Assembly: GCA_009703545.1 (NCBI GenBank)
Contig: WLFX01000035.1
Span: 1 to 8,145, forward strand
Source: Actinomycetota bacterium
Lineage (GTDB): Bacteria > Actinomycetota > Actinomycetes > Actinomycetales > Microbacteriaceae
Reading direction: 5' to 3'
DNA: 8,145 nt
How positions within the stretch are numbered: the stretch's first letter is position 1; every line of letters starts with the position of its first letter. A program made the translations under genes and the position numbers. This document shows, piece after piece, positions 6,371-8,145 of this stretch. Under the pieces are notes generated by a model. It ran no database searches and was not told where the DNA came from. It saw nothing but the letters and a program-made list of their open reading frames with translations.

Positions 6371-6913
6371 CTAGCCCTTAATCGCCTCTGTGGTCGTGAT
6401 GACACGGGCAAACTCTCCGTCCAAGCTGGCGGCGTTGACGCGCGCGACGTCGTCGGCGACGATGACCGAGCCATCGGTGGATGTTCTATCGTGAGTGTGC
6501 GTCGCGTCGAGCACGAAGTTGACCGAATACCCGAGATTGTCGGCCATTCTCGCGGTCGTCGAGCAACAATGATCCGTCGTGATACCGCAAATCGTCACGT
6601 GTGTCACCCCATGTGATTTGAGCCATCCGTCAAGGTCGGGTGTGCCGTAAAAGGCAGAGTTGGTGCTCTTCGTGATGAACAGGTCATGCGGACCGTCAAT
6701 ACCTGGCTTGAGGTCATTTCCGGGCTGACCCGGCTCGAGCGGCGAACCGGGATGTTTCGAATCGTGTCGAACAAGAACGACGGGTTGACCACTTTCTCTC
6801 CAGTGGGTGAGCAGCCTACGGATGTTATCTTCGCAGGCGAGGTTGTTGCGCGGGCCAAAAACGGGTTCGTCGAAACCGTTCTGGACGTCAATCACAATCA
6901 AGGCATTAGACAT
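6371..6913 (-). CDS. Isochorismatase-like cysteine hydrolase
   Basis: This is a 180-aa cytoplasmic hydrolase of the isochorismatase/nicotinamidase superfamily. The catalytic triad is visible: Asp9 in LIVIDVQNGF, Lys82 in ITKSTNSAF, and Cys116 in GITTDHCCSTTAR, just after the family's cis-peptide site. Having the Cys nucleophile points to a C-N (amide, ureide or nicotinamide-type) hydrolase and away from true isochorismate hydrolases such as EntB and PhzD, which lack it. The substrate is unknown. The start at 6913 puts the first beta strand at residue 4, as usual in the family; the frame is open to 6943, but those 10 residues look spurious. A weak GGTGGTG precedes the ATG. It is first in the run with the MIP channel and SOUL protein, and divergent from the FTR1 permease across a DtxR-type box, so iron control is possible. 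Confidence 0.9.
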   Translation of the reverse strand: MSNALIVIDVQNGFDEPVFGPRNNLACEDNIRRLLTHWRESGQPVVLVRHDSKHPGSPLEPGQPGNDLKPGIDGPHDLFITKSTNSAFYGTPDLDGWLKSHGVTHVTICGITTDHCCSTTARMADNLGYSVNFVLDATHTHDRTSTDGSVIVADDVARVNAASLDGEFARVITTTEAIKG

Positions 6914-6951
6914 GACACCACCGTATCGCTCGGAGGCAATCAAAACTTTGG

Positions 6952-6970
6952 TAAGGTAAGCCTTACTTCA
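6952..6970. promoter_or_regulatory. DtxR/IdeR-type iron box
   Basis: TAAGGTAAGCCTTACTTCA matches the 19-bp DtxR/IdeR consensus TWAGGTWAGSCTWACCTWA at 17 of 19 positions, and its core GTAAG-C-CTTAC is a perfect palindrome centred on 6961. It lies between the divergent cysteine hydrolase (ATG at 6913) and the FTR1 permease (GTG at 7012), 41 bp upstream of the latter. In actinobacteria, Fe(II)-loaded DtxR/IdeR binds such sites and represses iron uptake genes. Control of FTR1 is the expected reading; control of the hydrolase side is possible. TAAGGT (6952-6957) could double as a -10 for FTR1, but no convincing -35 was found on either strand. Confidence 0.85.
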
Positions 6971-7011
6971 TTCCACCGAGAAATACTTGGCTGAGTGAAA
7001 ATCGGAGAATC

Positions 7012-7839
7012 GTGCTCGCAAATTTTCTTATTGGCCTTCGTGAAGGTCTTGAAGCCTCACTCATCGTCGGGATACTCATCGCCTTTGCGGTCAAGGTTGA
7101 TCGTCGCGACCTGATTAGTCGGATCTGGGCGGGCGTTGGTGCGGCCGTAATCGTCTCACTCGGCACCGGTGCCACAATTTTTTATATTCTCGCCGAATCG
7201 AGCGACACGGTTCAGCCGATCATTGTCGGTGCGCTGTCTGTCCTAGCGGCCGGACTGTTGACCTGGATGATTTTTTGGATGGCGAAGACCGCTCGTAACC
7301 TGAAGGGATCTCTCGAGGGATCCATGCAAGCGGGGCTTTCCCAGGGCGGTTTCACCATCGCGGTCGTCGCGTTCAGCGCGGTAGTTCGCGAAGGTGTTGA
7401 AACGGCTCTCTTCATTTGGGCCTCGATGAATTCGACGGGTGACGGCATTCCTGCCTTGGTAACGGCGTTTGTGGGAATTGGGGTGGCGGTGATTCTCGGT
7501 TGGATAATTTACCGTGGACTCCTTCGCATAAATCTGGGAACCTTCTTCCAATGGACGAGTGTCATTCTCATCATCGTCGCCGCGGGGATTCTCGCCTACG
7601 GTGTTCACGAATTCCAAGAAGTCGGGTTCTTACCCGCCGGCGCTCCTGTCTATGACGCCACCGCGTGGCTCGGCAAAGAAACCGTCATGGGCTCGTTGCT
7701 CTATGGATTGTTCAGCTACCGCGCTAATCCCAGTCTTCTGGAACTGATCTCGTGGGCGTTGTATCTATTGCCGACATTGACCGTTTTCGTCACTACGACG
7801 CGACGTGCGAACTACCAACAAGCTGCCACCACACGCTAA
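7012..7839 (+). CDS. efeU: FTR1/EfeU-type iron permease
   Basis: This is a 275-aa inner-membrane permease importing iron, with about seven predicted helices. The two iron-binding REGxE motifs are present: REGLE (10-14) in helix 1 and REGVE (126-130) in helix 4. Their spacing and the length match E. coli-type EfeU. The GTG start is supported by GGAGA (7004-7008), slightly close at 3 nt, and by REGLE falling at residue 10 as in EfeU. The DtxR-type box upstream predicts induction under iron starvation. The usual partners EfeO (periplasmic cupredoxin/M75 protein) and EfeB (DyP-type heme peroxidase) are not adjacent: the next gene is a phospholipid synthase and the divergent gene is a hydrolase. 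Either they are encoded elsewhere or the permease works with other proteins. Confidence 0.92.
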   Translation: MLANFLIGLREGLEASLIVGILIAFAVKVDRRDLISRIWAGVGAAVIVSLGTGATIFYILAESSDTVQPIIVGALSVLAAGLLTWMIFWMAKTARNLKGSLEGSMQAGLSQGGFTIAVVAFSAVVREGVETALFIWASMNSTGDGIPALVTAFVGIGVAVILGWIIYRGLLRINLGTFFQWTSVILIIVAAGILAYGVHEFQEVGFLPAGAPVYDATAWLGKETVMGSLLYGLFSYRANPSLLELISWALYLLPTLTVFVTTTRRANYQQAATTR

Positions 7840-7864
7840 ACCTAAGGCTGGACGACACTCTGAG

Positions 7865-7870
7865 TAGAAT
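7865..7870 (+). promoter_or_regulatory. Candidate -10 box, leaderless start of the phosphatidyltransferase
   Basis: TAGAAT (TATAAT with one mismatch) ends 6 nt before the ATG at 7877. A transcript starting the usual 7 nt downstream of the -10 would begin on the A of the start codon. There is no Shine-Dalgarno in front of this ATG, which fits a leaderless mRNA, common in actinobacteria. No good -35 hexamer is seen. Confidence 0.5.
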
Positions 7871-7876
7871 TACAGA

Positions 7877-8145
7877 ATGGCTCGAACAGGAATCGATCGC
7901 ATCTGGACCGTTCCCAATGCCATTTCTTTTATTCGCCTCATTATGGTTCCCGTGTTTCTGTGGTTGCTCGTCACGGGCGACGACACTGCGGCGCTGACCG
8001 TCCTCATCATCGCCACAACAAGTGACTTCATCGACGGGATGATTGCGAGAAACTTCGATCAGGTCACGCGCCTTGGAATGTATCTCGATCCTTTGTCGGA
8101 CCGACTTTTCATCGCCGCCAGCGTGATCGGGTTGGCCGTGAGAGG
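7877..8145 (+). CDS. CDP-alcohol phosphatidyltransferase, 5' part only
   Basis: This is a membrane enzyme that transfers a phosphatidyl group from CDP-diacylglycerol to an alcohol in phospholipid synthesis. The window holds the first 89 codons, with no stop before the edge. The N-terminus TVPNAISFIRLIMVPVF (11-27) is typical of the PgsA group. The full catalytic signature D-x2-DG-x2-AR-x8-G-x3-D-x3-D is present with correct spacing, from SDFIDGMIAR to GMYLDPLSDR. The exact product (phosphatidylglycerophosphate, cardiolipin or another) cannot be settled. The DPxxDRL ending resembles the mycobacterial PgsA2 (Rv1822)-like branch more than PgsA3 (from memory). The gene is 37 nt downstream of the FTR1 stop in the same direction but has its own candidate -10, so it need not be part of the iron transcription unit. 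Confidence 0.9.
   Translation, partial: MARTGIDRIWTVPNAISFIRLIMVPVFLWLLVTGDDTAALTVLIIATTSDFIDGMIARNFDQVTRLGMYLDPLSDRLFIAASVIGLAVR

Noticed and set aside
6071..6616. Plus-strand open frame of 181 aa over the MIP and hydrolase genes
   Set aside because: It is antisense across the 5' end of one well-supported gene and the 3' half of another, with no domain of its own.
7306..7323. Near-palindrome GGATCTCTCGAGGGATCC in the FTR1 gene
   Set aside because: It encodes Gly-Ser-Leu-Glu-Gly-Ser in a loop and is imperfect; it is explained by repeated Gly-Ser codons.
7840..7864. Possible second iron box before the phosphatidyltransferase (AACCTAAGGCT)
   Set aside because: Only a half-site resemblance to the DtxR consensus with no second arm.

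Overview
The window reads as ordinary chromosomal DNA of an actinomycete, most likely a Micrococcales/Microbacteriaceae-type organism. By eye it is moderately GC-rich, and it has GTG starts, a near-consensus DtxR/IdeR iron box, likely leaderless starts, and a long (about 480 aa) glyceraldehyde-3-phosphate dehydrogenase of the actinobacterial GapB/GapX-like type. The lineage is inferred from protein style, not from a marker gene. No insertion sequence, phage gene, CRISPR array, tRNA or rRNA was seen.

Layout. Positions 1-50 are two copies of an imperfect 25-bp tandem repeat. A minus-strand DEAD-box RNA helicase follows (52-1440), with a structured leader upstream. Next is a minus-strand DUF305 lipoprotein (1631-2233). 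About 114 bp separates it from the divergent plus-strand pair gap (2348-3802) and MFS transporter (3805-5085); this spacer holds a perfect 13-bp palindrome and candidate promoters. The MFS gene ends convergently, with a 17-bp overlap, on a minus-strand run transcribed in the order cysteine hydrolase (6913-6371), aquaporin-like MIP channel (6361-5657), SOUL heme-binding-family protein (5593-5069). Divergent from the hydrolase is an FTR1/EfeU-type iron permease (7012-7839). A DtxR/IdeR-type box sits at 6952-6970 in that divergent spacer. The window ends inside a CDP-alcohol phosphatidyltransferase (7877 onward).

How the genes may work together. gap and the MFS gene are 2 bp apart and probably cotranscribed. 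A GAPDH of the type linked to gluconeogenesis plus an oxalate/formate- or monocarboxylate-like transporter suggests growth on small organic acids. The right half looks iron-centred: iron permease, iron box, and a divergent hydrolase-MIP-SOUL set that may share the box. The grouping of a MIP channel whose second NPA motif is followed by Val instead of Arg, a SOUL protein and a cysteine hydrolase beside an iron box is the least routine part of the window. A joint function is inference.

The remaining long open frames are antisense or out-of-frame shadows of these genes.
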